From positions 17,125,044-17,189,043 of the forward strand of contig NC_085869.1 in the NCBI RefSeq assembly GCF_034702125.1: a DNA stretch of 64,000 nucleotides, in the 5' to 3' direction. Position 1 is the stretch's first letter, and the number at the start of each line of letters is the position of its first letter. The stretch is from Engraulis encrasicolus (Eukaryota > Chordata > Actinopteri > Clupeiformes > Engraulidae). The position numbers were made by a program, and so were the translations under genes. A model generated the notes under the pieces. It saw only the letters and a program-made list of their open reading frames with translations, was not told the origin of the DNA and searched no databases. This document shows positions 1 to 62,181 of the stretch, piece after piece.

Positions 1-35
1 TTCATAACAAAATTACAGAGACTGTGTTATAATTC

Positions 36-112
36 CAACTGGGGGGCCCCTGGCTGGTGGGGGGCCTTATACTGCAGCCCTATCTAGCCCTGTGCATTAA
101 TCCGGCCATGTG
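36..112. mobile_element. hAT-like family B fragment
   Basis: Contains the family end with tgcattaatccggcc and the ctgcagccctatctag motif; the other end is missing or diverged. Confidence 0.55.
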
Positions 113-3100
113 TGCAGTGCTTTTAAGGTATTGGGAAATTGCAGCTCTTCTCTGTCCTTTGGCCTCTTTTCTTCTCCGGGGGATGTTGACGTGCTCCCTC
201 TTCACCTTAATACGGCACAAGTAGTGATCAGATTCAACTATCGAGAATATTTTACAAAAGTGCACATCTGATCAAAATTCATTTGCGATACACTTAACAA
301 TGCTCAGTCCTCTAGCCAGAAGCCCCCCCATTGCCTGACATCAAGCAGATTCTTGCCCTCCTCAACCCATGTTAGTTTCCTTTTGCAAGCTTTAATGACC
401 AGCTTCAGGTTTCTTTTGTTATTCCAATAGCCTGTTCTTCCCTAATGGAGCCCTCACCTCCCTCTCAGGGGAAGTTCTGTGTAACTGCGTAATGCCAGGA
501 GAGGAGAGGAGAGCAGGGAGAGCTGAGATGAGATGAGGCTCTCTCGACAGACTCAATTACATCTCCCGTGTGTGGATTTGAGCTGAACCCGACCCCGTGA
601 CCGCGTGCTTGTCCCAGAGCCAGGTTGCTGCTGGCCCCTGTTGCGGTGCACCACCCCCCACACCCCCCCTCGGAGAGGAGCTGACCTTCTGACCTGCCTT
701 GGAGGTCCTTGCTACTACTACCATTGCACTGCACTGCCTGTGACTCAGGGCTGGTCTGGGCTCGAAAAACGGCCCGGTCATTACGCCTTGAAGAAGGCCA
801 TGAGGGCCGAAACACGTAAGCATTGTAAAAGTGAATGAAATAAAATAGAAATAAAATAAAAAGTAAAAATTGTAGCCTTGAGTGCCTCAGATCTTCTCTA
901 CAGTAGAGTACTTGGCCCAAGTTTCAGAGCCCCTACACTGATGAGCACCAAGGTGAAAAGGCGAAGACCCGGGAGCACTCCAATTACCTGTTTGTATTTA
1001 ATGGCCCGGATATTTTCGGCAAAGACCAGCCCCTCACAAAGCCCCCAAATGTTTTATCTACGCTATGATTGACCTAGTCCCTTGCCTATATTAAGGATGG
1101 ACCAACGGGCCACCTTCTCTAAATGTCGGGCCGGTCTGGAAAAAAAACCAATAGCACCAAAAAAAAAAACAGCATCGGCCCCTGAGGACAGCATTGGCCC
1201 ACCAGGAAAATGCCCAGTATGCCAGATTACCAGTCCAGCCCTGCTGTGACTTCAGCGTGACTGCACTTCAGAGCCGTTTGTGTCCTGGTGACCCTTCACC
1301 TGCCCCGTCCCAACACCAGCCGTATCACCGCCACAATAGACAAAAACACAATGGCCTGGCCTATGGGCAGCAGGACTCAATGGAGGATTCAATGGAGTCT
1401 ATTAAACCTGAAAAAGAAACAGAGCATTGTTCACCTCACCATTCCATCTCCATTGATGTGATTTTTAGGAACGCACTCAGTGGATATTGACCCCTTAGCG
1501 TAGAGCCTATACTTATAACCTTACTGTCACCAAAATTGCAAAATAGCAATGTTGCTATGATGTAGTTGAGTATTTTCAGCAAATAGTGAATAGGCCCGCC
1601 GGCGACCCAATCTGCACTAAGAGGCTTCGGCTCATTTGAATCACTGAGGAAGAGGAGGTGTGTTTAATAATGGTTAAAACATGTCCTAATATAATGGTTT
1701 GCTAATATACTACATACTAGTGCAAAAAAAATACATCATGAAGCCTTTGAAGCATGGCACGCGAAGATGTGTTGATTCGGCAAATGAGATCTAGGTAATT
1801 CTGTCTCGGAGGCATGGACAGATCTTCGCCAAGGGCAGTGCTGCAGTGTTTTCACAGCCCACTGCTTTGTTCAACTTTCCACTGAAGAGTGAGTCCCTGC
1901 AGTGTTCCGGAGCCATGATTCCATTCCATGCCTTATCTGTTTTAATGTGACACACATGTCCCTGGCGGAGGTGATGAGCCTTCATCTTGAGGGAGACCTG
2001 TGGATCTTAATAAACATCACAAGAGAACTCCCGTCAGACTAGTGTGCGCAGTAGACAGCACCCTGTGGCCTTCACCCTCTGATGCACTGCAGTGTGACGC
2101 GTTGGACACAGTGGGACTTTGAGATATTTAGGAGCATGACTTTTTTTTTATTCCTGCAGGCATGAATGACTTTCCTGCAAAAGATTTGTTATGATTCCCT
2201 CCAGCACATGGGTGAGCCGGCCGGGACAAGGACTCAAGACTTTGGCTGAAATTGTCCCCGATTCATTGTGGAAAGTCACCCCTCGGTCGCTCCTCAGACT
2301 AGACAGACACCGTTGAATGGGCTCTGGCTTCTTCGATTGAATAATTCCTCTTAATACTTTATTGCTGGTTGTGAAAGTCTTAAAAAGCAAACTGTTTTTC
2401 TTCCGCTTTTACGGAAATGTACTCTCATGACAACGGCTCTTTCCCGTAGTGACAGAATGAGCGATGCTGTAAAAGTCATTAAAAGCGTTCTGCGTTTGAC
2501 TGCTGCGCGCGCAGAGCAGAGAGAGGGCTTAACTATATTTCATAGGAACTGAATAATGCTTAGGGGGAACCTAAGCGCTCCTGGCAGGCCTTGGTGAAGC
2601 CGAAATACCCTGCGGTAGAAAAGGATTTTCTATTCCGTGTGTGTGGCTTTGATAGAAACGCTCTCTAGCCTCTGGGAAGAGCCGTGAGGAAGGCAGTGGT
2701 CTTGTGCCTCTTAAGTCCCAGTCAATATACAGAGATTACACAAACCAAAAAGACCTGTCACTAAGTGTGTTTTGCTTTGGGCTGGCTAAGCAGATATCCT
2801 CCCTGATTTTCAAAGACTAATGGACGTAGAGTGGGATCCCCCCTTTTTTATTATAAAAGAAATGCCTTAGATGAAAACATGGTATTGGATAAGTATCGGA
2901 CCATTTAGTCACTGTTTAGTCTTAGGTGAATGGACAGGAAAACAATGGTGCCCTGTTAACAGTCTTACTGAAAGCACATACAACATCACAACACAATTTC
3001 AGTGAGTGGTGAAGTCTGAAAGTATGATATGAGGCAGGATGGATTGAAGTTGATGTGTTTATGTGGGCGTATGTGTCTGTGGGCGGCAGTGTGCTTCGTG

Positions 3101-3681
3101 ATGTGGTGTGTGTGGCTGTGCCTGTGCATAACCACTCTGGACTTCATTAGACTTGGAGGGAACATCCTCCCCGGGCCGGCCCAACAGAGAGGCTTTCATC
3201 TGCGGGTCCGCCTGCCCCTGCTCACCGCATTCTAACCAAAAACACACTGGACCTCAGGGCAAGGTCACCAAAGTCCTGGCCAGCACAAAACATCTAATGA
3301 AGGGGGGTGGTGGGGGTGGGTGGGGTTATCAATCGCACAGGATATCACGTCTCTTCTCAGAAGTAGGCCTATCAAGGATCAGGGGCTCCAGAACGTTTTC
3401 TCTTCTGACATGCCATACTTGGTTCTAGTTCATAGATTTAAAAAAAGAAGAAATGCTCAGATGTGCAGGAGAATAAATGAAGTGAATTGATCAAGCCAAA
3501 CAAAAGGAGATTTAAAACACTGCCACTTTCTGACACAGTGAGTGCCTTTTCATGATCTGCTTCTTTTTTTTTAGGGCTGGCTATATCTGAAAATCACACC
3601 AACTGCTGGAGAGAACATCAGCATTTGTTCCAGCAGCACATATGAAAGCGTCTCACACTTTGACATGCGTGTCACCATGGG

Positions 3682-3848
3682 CAGGGGAGCTGACATGAGG
3701 AGGGGGCAAAGGGGAATGTTGTCCTGGGCCCAGAGAGATATGGGGGGCCCAGAATGGGGTCTTCATTACATCATATGTATTGGGTCAGGGCAAGGCCCAT
3801 TTAGTTGATTTTGTCCCGGGCCTGGCCCAAAGCTGTCAGCCGGCCCTG
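3682..3848. mobile_element. hAT-like family A element, copy 1
   Basis: 167 bp with interior motifs ttgtcctgggcccag and ggggcccagaat and ends CAGGGG/CCCTG; 8-bp target duplication accatggg/acaatggg (7 of 8). Confidence 0.75.
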
Positions 3849-4357
3849 ACAATGGGACGTGATGAGGTTTATTCTGGAAGGGGCAGCAATGGCGTGAGAG
3901 CTTTGATGAACAGCAAATATGGCATTGCTAATCTGCAGAACGAGAGCTGCTGGACTGGAACAGAATCTGTAAGAGACAGGGTTGTGCTTTGTTGGTCTAT
4001 TGAAAAGAAGAAAAAAATGAGTTAGTGTTTCAACATTCTCTTCTCAAATAAAAGACACAGGTCAACAAGCGAGAAGAGTAAATATTTGACTGAGCGCAGT
4101 TTTTTTTTTCATGCCATGCCCGTGCAATGAACAATCCTGTTTACACGGCGTCGGCGTGTTCGCATTTTCCCCTCCATAATTCCTCACGTTCCGATATGTG
4201 CATGTATTCCATTGTTGCGCTTCGCTCCTTTTGTCCCACTCCGAAACGTTGCCCCCACAGCTGCTATTTGTGGGGCTTCAAAGGAGGTTTGAAGCCTTTG
4301 TTTTGATGTCTTCACACTTGAGGGCAATGGTATTTGCTGTTTGTAGGGGCTGAGGCT

Positions 4358-4380
4358 GAGAAAGAGAGAGCGAGAGCGAG

Positions 4381-4429
<49 letters not shown>
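4358..4429 (+). repeat. (GA)n microsatellite
   Basis: About 72 bp of GA with three gcgaga interruptions. Confidence 0.95.
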
Positions 4430-5675
4430 CTGTGGAAGGGAGGGATGTGCTTGGCTAGGAGGAGAGGGCCTTGGCTAAGCCTCGGCCAGGGTAGCAGCAC
4501 AGACAAGAGGATTACTTTGCATGGACAGAGAGGAACTAATCTCTTGCGACATAATAGAACTGTACATAAACACGCTGAATGGCTAAAGTGTTCAAGGACT
4601 GACAAGATGGGTAGAGTGTGAAAACAAGTTCTCCGACCAATTTGCCGCAGAGTCCACTGCCATTGGAGCCCAGACCTTGAAGCAGTAATGTGGTTGTCTC
4701 CAATGCAATGCTCTACCCTGAACTGACTTGCCATTCAACAGTTTCCTAATACTGAGGAATGTAAAGGAACATTCTGAGCAAACACACACAGTGAGCCTGA
4801 GAAACGGAGTGTAGATAAAAAAAAGAAAGCAAGCAGGCGAGCTGGGCAAAACCATGTGTTTCTGTGGGAGAGTGGATTGCTTATATCTGCCTGGCTGCCA
4901 GAGAAGCCTTTGGCTAAGTCTGGATCCAGATTGAGTTCTTGGTTGTGTAGGACTTTAAAGGTGAAGGCCTTCCATAATAACTCTGTTCTCCTATAAGGCA
5001 CTCTCTCGGGCAGCGGCCATGGTAAAATGCAAACATAACATACCAGAGATATGGGGCAGCCATGGGAGTGTGTTGAATGAGATGAAATGAAAACAGAGCT
5101 ATGGTATACATATTGTGTTTTCTTTCATTTGCAGCAATGGAAGATACTGTATGTCAATACATGGATGGCATGGATCAATCATGTTTTGCATGTTTCACCT
5201 TTTACATATAGGCCCTATGTATGCTTAGAGACGATGCTTTGAGTATTCAACCAATATGAATTTCTGTAGTGCAACAAGTTGTAGGGCTCTGAGACATGCA
5301 CGATACATTTGAATGAACCGTGTGCATTCATTCCCAAGTAGCTCAATGGCATCTGGCATGAGAACATGTAAACACATATTGCTCAGTAGCCCATGTTTCT
5401 CAGAAAGAAAGAAAATATGTTTATAGGTCACACGTGAAAAGGTCAAAGAGAGAAAAAATAAAACACACAAGCAGCTTACAGCATGCAAACATTTCAGCTT
5501 TGTCTAAAACAAAACGATGTGATGGCTAAAGAAGCCAAACCCCTGAGACAGAAGCATGCTTACTCTCTGTGAGCAGCACCTTGGCTTAATGACTTTCATG
5601 TCCACACAGCAAAATCAGAAAGTCAAAGAATGCGCGCACATCAGTGGCACAGGTGCTGGACCAAACGTAAGATAA

Positions 5676-5832
5676 CTGAAAAGAAAATAAAGGTCCGCAA
5701 CACTGTAAATGCTCCCAGAAGATTTATTGGCACGACGTTTCAGACTCAATGTCCTTCATCAAAGTGCAACGAAACAAAAGTTGCACTTTGATGAAGCATT
5801 TACAGTGTTGCGGACCTTTATTTTCTTTTCAG
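5676..5832. mobile_element. Inverted-repeat element with 38-bp perfect ends
   Basis: The 38 bp starting CTGAAAAGAAAATAAAGG are repeated in inverse at the right end without mismatch. The 15-bp cacacagcaaaatca occurs at 5603-5617 and 5833-5847, so the full insertion may be 5618-5832. Confidence 0.7.
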
Positions 5833-6440
5833 CACACAGCAAAATCAACCAGGTGTGTACTGTACAGCAGCACAACCTCATTGTGACATCCCATCTCAGG
5901 TCACTTTAAAACAGCAGAGAAAATGTAGTATTCCACTTTCACCCATGCCCTGTGGTGAACACACACTTCATGTTCATACACTACAAAACTGGTTCAGATC
6001 ATGATTTACCTCTCAACTTAACCTGGTTTACTCCTGAACCAGCGTTGTACTATGGGCCCCTTATTTCAGATAACCAGCGTGAAGCAGTGGTTGAGAGTTC
6101 TTGGTCTTGAGAGCAATGTGTTCTGTTCATATTTGGAGAGGGCTTCATTCTAGCACCCCCGCAGTCATGTGAAAACAAACAATGACACCACGATCATATT
6201 TAATGAGTTAGTGTCTGGAACGCCCAGCTCCTCTTGAACTGAATAACCTTTTTATTTTACCCTCTCCAGTAGATGCCTCATGCTTAATAAAATTCAGAGA
6301 GGTGTGCAAATATGCTGAGTTGCACTTGGTGTGTGTTAAATAAGCAGGCTTGTGTGCCAAAAGGCGAAATGTTTAGAGAAAACTTTAAAAGCCAACATTA
6401 TGGCCTTTCCGTGGAAGAAGATGTAAACACGAGAGGCTCA

Positions 6441-7734
6441 GTGTTTGGCAATGAGTTTAAGGATTATTTTATTACTTAACAGTATGTACAAGGTCTACCA
6501 TGGAAAAATAACGTAAAATAAGACTATATTTACAATTTGATTTTTTACAAAATGTCTTTACAGAATTACTGGTTCAGGAAAGGTCTAGACAAGAGCACAA
6601 AAAACACACACATACACACGTATCAAACTCAATACACGCACATAAATAAATAGAAACATTCACTGACTGTTTAACAACAAATATTTCTACAGCCATAGAA
6701 CATATACAGTTTCATCATGTCCACACACAAAAGTTATAATTTCATTAATAATAATACAATACATATTACTCTCCAAATAATTATCTGTTAATTTGTTAAC
6801 GAAATATTGCTAAAATATTCATAAGTGGCGACACAGATGAATCCCCATGCCTACTGAGCACAGGGGGTCTCTCATGCAAAACCGATAGGAGCATTCAGTT
6901 TACACATTTACAGCTTAAAATGAGATGGACTTCTACATGCAATATCAACTTAAGTGTAATATCCTTAGGTCAAAAACACAGCCTTTTTATTTATATGACC
7001 TAACGTTATAATATCCTCAGGTCAACTACATTTTTTATCATTTTAACTTACATGACTCATATATTCTGTGAGCCTGGGCGGCATACTTGGCGTGGTACCA
7101 CAAAATAAATAAGGTGGAGTCTTTCTCTCACTGTTGCAAAGATGGATGTCTATTCAATACTCACATGGTATTCATTCCGTTGCAGTCCAATACCGTTGAT
7201 GTGAAACTGATGTAGGTTTACATTTTACATTTTAAAAAATTAAGTGTTTCCCCTGATATATTTATGTTTTTTTTTTTCTCCGTGGCATAAGAAACAAAAA
7301 TGTTCATAACCGGTTTTGGTAAAAAAAAATGATGATGAATGACCCAAAGGGGTTGCTGATCAGAAATGTTTGTACCATCCATGACGATGCCAAACACGCA
7401 CTGCACAGAAAAAAAAAACAAGGGAAAGGATGGGGCGAGAGAAGGAAGAAGCACTGAAATGAAATGCAGCCTTCTCCCCCATGTTTGTGTTTCCTGAAAG
7501 CACTGAGCTGTACTCCACAGAATGAGAGGCCAGAGCGGGGGCCGGGGTGGGCAGGCAGACAGCCAGGCCATGGAGGGGCTGGGGAGGGAGGAGACAGACT
7601 TTACTAGTCCTGTCCCGCAGTGTTTTGGGTTGATCTGTGTGCTGCGATGGGCCTGTGGATGAGAGCCTGGTGCTGCTGCCACAGCTGCTTTATCGGAGTC
7701 GGTCATCTGCGTACGTCTGCGTCTGACGTCCCCC
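6441..7734 (-). other. anos1: Probable anos1 3' untranslated region
   Basis: About 1.3 kb after the stop codon, AT-rich and free of the repeat families that crowd the rest of the window. Minus-strand AATAAA hexamers are at 6473-6468 and near 6990. The first lies at the end of the unique segment, so I infer polyadenylation near 6445-6455. The true end could be further left; transcript data would decide. Confidence 0.4.
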
Positions 7735-56806
<49,072 letters not shown>

Positions 56807-57010
56807 TGTGCGACCCCACTGTTAATCTGGGTAGAGTTGGTGCTACTATGCGCTCTGAGTTCGTTGGAGAAACTAAAGAAACTTCAGTTACCCACCAGGG
56901 AGGAGTCAGGAGAGCGCGCGGCTCGCCATTGGTGAAGCTGAAGGTGATTGACGAAGCAGACCAGTCCCCTACAGCAGGTAGGTCGGATCTATTAAATGCT
57001 GGTGAAAAAA
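56807..57010 (-). promoter_or_regulatory. anos1: Putative anos1 5' UTR and promoter
   Basis: Unique sequence just upstream of the ATG with a CpG-rich patch (about 56912-56925) and a minus-strand CCAAT box at 56932-56928, about 122 bp before the ATG. No clear TATA box was seen. The transcription start is not determinable. Role inferred from position and motif. Confidence 0.4.
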
Positions 57011-57453
57011 CACAATTCAGTCCCACTGATGGTCTATGAGAAAATAATACAAAAATAATTTGCAATAGATAATTACAGTATATAGAAATGCTAATCAGAT
57101 TCATGTAGACATTAACCTACTTCATATGCTAAATCACTGTAATCAGATTTGAGGAGTTGACCACTCTCACCTTACCTGTGTAGGCTACACTTGTTGCATT
57201 AATGGGGCCTTCATTATGATGCTATTGCTTAACATGCTTTCAAAACAGGTCGTCTCCTATGGCCTTTGGAGTGAAAATAACAGATAAATGGTGAACAGAA
57301 TGTGTGATGGGAGTTATACTGGATCCCTCCCCATGTTGAGGTTTTAATACAAAAATTCTTCAAGTGCTTTAATAAATTGTCTCCGTTCCTTGCTGCTCAC
57401 AGAGCAGTGTGCTCTGTTGCTCCACCCCAGCAGCGCTCTGGTAATGTAATGAG

Positions 57454-57736
57454 CAGGCCGGACGGACGCACAGGCTAAGTACGGCTGCAGCCTAGGGCCC
57501 CCCACCTGCCAGGGGGCCCCCAAGTGCCCAAAAGTGAAAAACTGCAGAATTGTGACAAAATATTGAAAAAAATCATCCATCGTGTCGGGTACAGTTGGTA
57601 GACATGTCATCCTGAAATTCTAGCCCGTAATTATGACACTGTCTACGTAGAGTTTTCACGAAATTTGCCTTATGGGGGGGCCCCACAGCAATCTGCAGCC
57701 TAGGGCCCCCATGCAGGCCATCTTAATCCGGCCCTG
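57454..57736. mobile_element. hAT-like family B element
   Basis: 283 bp, ends CAGGCCGGACGG and TTAATCCGGCCCTG; target duplication gtaatgag/ctaatgag (7 of 8). Lies upstream of anos1. Confidence 0.77.
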
Positions 57737-58877
57737 CTAATGAGGATTTATAGGTGTGTCTTTCAAGCAACCCAGGACAGCAAAAGAAACACAGGCTCTC
57801 TCATAGTCAGCCGGTTTGGCCCAGGATACACTCTGAGTGCCGTAGGCCAGCCTTGCTACAGTATGCTGTGTGCCTGCCAAGCATTTCAGTCTTTCCCCTT
57901 CTAATGAGACTGCTGCGTTAATAAAGCCTTGTGAAATAGGTACATAGTGGAACGCAAAAGGAGGAAAAATGGGGACTTTTTTTGCCAGGACCCTTTACTA
58001 GTTGGATATCCTTTTATGATCACGCCATGCATGTAAACCCTGGTCTAAACACTGCTGAAACGTCCAACCTTCCAACATGTAAAATCAGCATGGGCACAAG
58101 TCAAATATTTTCATGTGATGAAGAGTTCTACTTTGTGTTTTCATAATGTCCATTTTTGTTGTTGTAGGCTACAGCAAGTGCCCCCTTTGACTGGTCAATT
58201 CCCTGGTGGTCTTCCAGCATAATGGAATTTGTTTGGGGAGAGAGTTCCCCCATGTCTTAAAATATTTTAAGCACGGATGTCTGTGTACCTTAAAAATTGT
58301 GTAATGGTTTAATTTGTTGGCTTATTATAGCCATGTGTGGCAGGGGTTTTATGGTCGGTGCGGAGGGAAACACACACAGGCTGTGTGCGGTCCTAATGTC
58401 TCCTGCAGCCCGAAGGACACGCATCTTTTAGACGGCATGCACAGTTTCATTGACTGGGAAGGGCTTCTGCCAACAGTGAACTCAGACTGTAAACCGTGCG
58501 CAAGGAGAGGCGTTTATCTAGGCAGTAGGGGGTGGGGGATGGGGGGGACTTCATTTCAACTATACACGTCACACAGTCAATTTAGAATGTTAATTGCCTC
58601 ATGGTTTCCATTGGTAACTGCTGTTTTCATGCACAAATAAACACAGATTCTCCTCCTTATTCCATGTAATTCCTGATACTTGTGTCACATTTTAGGGAAA
58701 AAACACTCTATATTGTCATCTTGGCTACTAGGGAGTGTTTGATGAGCAGAACCAATGTGACTGATCACATAGCAATGGCTTTTTTATCAACTAGGCTACC
58801 GGTAAATGCTTCAGCATAATATGTTTCAGTAAGATGTGTTTGACAGACCAATACCTCACAAGACCAAGCTACATAGG

Positions 58878-59055
58878 CAGGGCTCTAAATTAACACCAGC
58901 CAACCGGCCAAATGCTGGTGAAATGTCAGTTTGGTTGGTACAAAAGACCAACTTAGCAGCCACTTTGATCCATTAGTGAGTGTGTGTTTGCCTGGTAAAA
59001 TTAACATCTACTAGCCATTTTGGTTGGTGATGAAAAAAGTTTATTTAGAGCCCTG
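58878..59055. mobile_element. hAT-like element
   Basis: 178 bp from CAGGGCTCTAAATTAACA to TTTAGAGCCCTG with a perfect 8-bp target duplication tacatagg (58870-58877, 59056-59063). Confidence 0.85.
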
Positions 59056-60170
59056 TACATAGGTAGATGTAAAAGTATTTGTGTGTTAGTATTTCATATG
59101 AAGTTCCCTTGATAGCCTTTGTGATTTGTTGTTGTGGCAATAAATAACGTTTATTTCAAATCATCATTGCTTAAAACATTTTTAACATTTAGGCCTATGT
59201 TAAAAACATATATCCAACACACTTCACTAACCTATTTTATGTCAGGCAGTCAGTCATAAGTTCCACAAAGAAATGTTGGCCTGTACAGGGGTTTATCTTT
59301 AAGCCACATTAGGCTACTGGAAGGAATCAGTAAGCAAGGTTCTTTCATGTCATTGTTCTTAACATGTGAATATAATCCAATCATTACCCAAGGTTGCGCA
59401 ATCCTATTTTTTCCATTTAGCTTCACCGATTGCTCTCTGCATGCAGTGACGAACATGCTGAAAAAGTACATGTCTCAACTAGTTGTGTCAAACCGTGCAG
59501 TATTTAAAAGAAAAAAAGATTAGAAAAAAAGGATTTTCATTGCATGAGTAGTAACACAAATCTTTTGGACAAGCAATGAGTTCAAACTTCACAGTTTGTT
59601 TATTTTTGTCCTGCTACAGTCATCCCCTGAAGAACATACATATGTGTATGTATGACAGTCAGCTTTAGATGTCCCAGCACATAATAAATTCATATGGATG
59701 CATTCAGGTTGCTCAGTATTGCATATCAAGGGAATGTATAAGTCACTTCATTTGCCAGAAAAGACAGCAGTAACACACCACTTCTAGATAATCAATGGCG
59801 TTTCCCAAGGTAGTTCTTGTTTCACCGTTCACAACGTTTCTCTCGCCACTCTGCTTAATACCAGACAGAATGGTTTGGATATTATGTGGGACTATTTCAC
59901 AAGAGGGCAGATCTTTTAACGTTGTTATTTCACCGTCAAGCACGTATGAGCTTTTCCCTTCTAGATAAGCTTTTTGTCTGAGGCATCTTTGGCTATCTTT
60001 GATCCCCGTCCTGCAGGTGCAGCCATTGTGAGGCACACCTGTGCGGTTTTATGGAGTAGACAATGATAAGAGCAGAGGATCCTTTTGAACCCGTCAGCCG
60101 TTCCTCTTCATGGCAGTTAGGAAAACAGTGCAGAGGACTAGACCACCCCTAGCGTTCATCAGATCTGATA

Positions 60171-60617
60171 GAGCAGAGTAGAATAGAGTAGAGCAGAGTA
60201 GAATAGAATAGAGTAGAGCAGAGTAGAATAGAGTAGAATAGAGTAGAGTAGAGTAGAGTAGAATAGAGTAGAGTAGAGCAGAACAGAGTAGAGTAGAGCA
60301 GAACAGGGTAGAGTAGAGCAGAGTAGAATAGAGTACAGTAGAGTAGAGTAGAGTAGAGCAGAGTAGAGTAGAGTAGAGCAGAGTAGAATAGAGTACAGTA
60401 GAGTAGAATAGAGTAGAGTAGAGTAGAATAGAGTAGAGTAGAGTAGAGTAGAATAGAGTAGAGTAGAGTAGAGTAGAGTAGAGTAGAGTAGAATAGAGTA
60501 GAGTAGAGTAGAATAGAGTAGAGTAGAGCAGAGTAGAATAGAGTAGAGTAGAGTAGAATAGAGTAGAGTAGAGTAGAATAGAGTAGAGCAGAGTAGAATA
60601 GAGTAGAGTAGAGTAGA
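60171..60617 (+). repeat. Pentanucleotide satellite (GAGTA with GAATA and GAGCA variants)
   Basis: About 447 bp of five-base units, nearly all gagta, gaata, gagca or close variants, followed directly by ttaatcccgagggaaatta retroposon-like sequence. Confidence 0.95.
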
Positions 60618-60692
60618 TAAAGTATTTTTTTTATTAATTAATCCCGAGGGAAATTAAGGTGTCTGACAGCTTACATAAATGATACACAAATA

Positions 60693-60841
60693 CAGGGAAG
60701 CCTACAAGGGGGGACAAAGGGGTCAGTTGTCCTGGGCCCAGGGAGATGGGGGGGGGGGCATAATTGGATCCTCATTGCTTTGAATGTATTGGGTGGAGGG
60801 CTCTATCAGATGACTTTGTCCTGGGCCCAGCCAAGCCCCTG
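60693..60841. mobile_element. hAT-like family A element, copy 5
   Basis: 149 bp, interior ttgtcctgggcccaggga; target duplication cacaaata/cacgaata (7 of 8). It is inserted in the retroposon-like tail that follows the GAGTA satellite. Confidence 0.75.
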
Positions 60842-61075
60842 CACGAATAGAAAACAAACACAAAGACCTAATACACATTATAGCACATTGCAGTGAACAT
60901 ATAGCACCACACATTTCAGTGCCTTTGCCTGACATCCATCTAAATTTACATACTGCTTGTATGAATACTCAATTTTGCTTCCTACCACCAGGGGGAACTC
61001 CACCACTCCAGTGGTGCACACAATATCTGGGTTACTTATATCAGTGTTTGTTTTCATGCAAATAGTCGATAGATT

Positions 61076-61236
61076 CAGTGCTGCTGACAGCTTTAGCTAG
61101 ACCCAGGACAAAGTCATCTGAAAGGGCCCCCAACCCAATACATAACATACAATGTAATGGGGACCCAATTCTGCCCCCCCTACAACCCTGGGCCCAGGAC
61201 AACATACCTGTTTCTCCCCCGATGTCGGCGGGCCTG
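61076..61236. mobile_element. hAT-like family A element, copy 6 (inverted)
   Basis: 161 bp, ends CAGTGCTGCTGACAG and GTCGGCGGGCCTG; target duplication gatagatt/gatagaat (7 of 8). Confidence 0.78.
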
Positions 61237-62097
61237 GATAGAATGTCACTATAAACTTATTTTTGTCTTGATGGGTCGGCCAAAACCAACTTCATTTTCC
61301 TAATCATTTTTAACTAATTGAATATTTAAACCAACAAAGGCTTAGTTAAAACAATAAGATACACTACACACTATGAAGTGTTCTGCACACATCCCATAGC
61401 AGCATGGCTCTCCTGACTGAGAATAGTAATTTTCATGTTCTGCATTTCAACCAGATATCCATGCTGCATGTCACATTATGGTGTGATTTGGGTTGAATTA
61501 TTAAGTTGCGCCTGCAAATGCCAAGTTTTGGGCTGTTTGTATCAGCTTCAACTACTCACTTCATAAATAAATGTGTTTTGCTTTTTAATCAATATTTTCA
61601 GAACAGTTTCCTGCACACCTCGTCCAAATCTCTGTATGCCGCCTCCTTATTATGGTTGGGTTGTGGGTCTGGAAAACTTGTTCCGAATGCAGTGTTTTGA
61701 ATCATAATATTTATGGTACCCTTAAAGGGCATAATTGTAAAATTAAGTACACATTTGTTCCATTTCTGTCCATGAATACCCCACCCACAGCCCCCCCCCC
61801 AACATTAATGTATTTTCATATGACTTGAACATGAAATTTTGGGCGTCAAATGCTCACACAAGTGCATCAGTGATACCTTCTACTCATTTACAACAGACTG
61901 TGCAGGCACATTTGAACTACAATATCTGCTGGGATTGTTTAAGATGTAAGCATTTGAGTATTGTAAGCATGTGCGCGCATGCACAATTTCAGTACTCTTT
62001 GAATTTTGAGTTCGGCCCGCGACTTCGTCCCAGATTTAGATTTTGGCCCACTGTAAATTTGAGTTTGACACCCCTGCTCCACATTAATGCTCAATAA

Positions 62098-62181
62098 ATG
62101 AATGAATGAATGAATGAATGAATGAATGAATGAATGAATGAATGAATGAATGAATGAATGAATGAATGAATGAATGAATGA
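62098..62181 (+). repeat. (AATG)n tetranucleotide microsatellite
   Basis: About 21 uninterrupted aatg units. Confidence 0.95.

Larger units (their letters stand above)
1..6440. other. Intergenic region downstream of anos1
   Basis: No gene recognised. It holds a truncated copy of the CAGGGCCGG repeat (about 36-112), a copy of a dispersed repeat at about 1490-1625 (second copy at 44386-44575), a hAT-like element (3682-3848), a GA microsatellite (4358-4429) and an inverted-repeat element (5676-5832). Open frames here are short and show no recognisable domain. The stretch 2000-3000 is mostly unique, with nothing identifiable. Confidence 0.6.

Noticed and set aside
465..920. 151-codon open frame near the left edge
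   Set aside because: Low-complexity hydrophobic start, repeat-derived sequence (cagggctgg motif), no domain.
58314..58640. 108-codon open frame upstream of anos1
   Set aside because: Cys-rich by composition but no recognisable domain, no splice structure and no conserved motif; likely chance.
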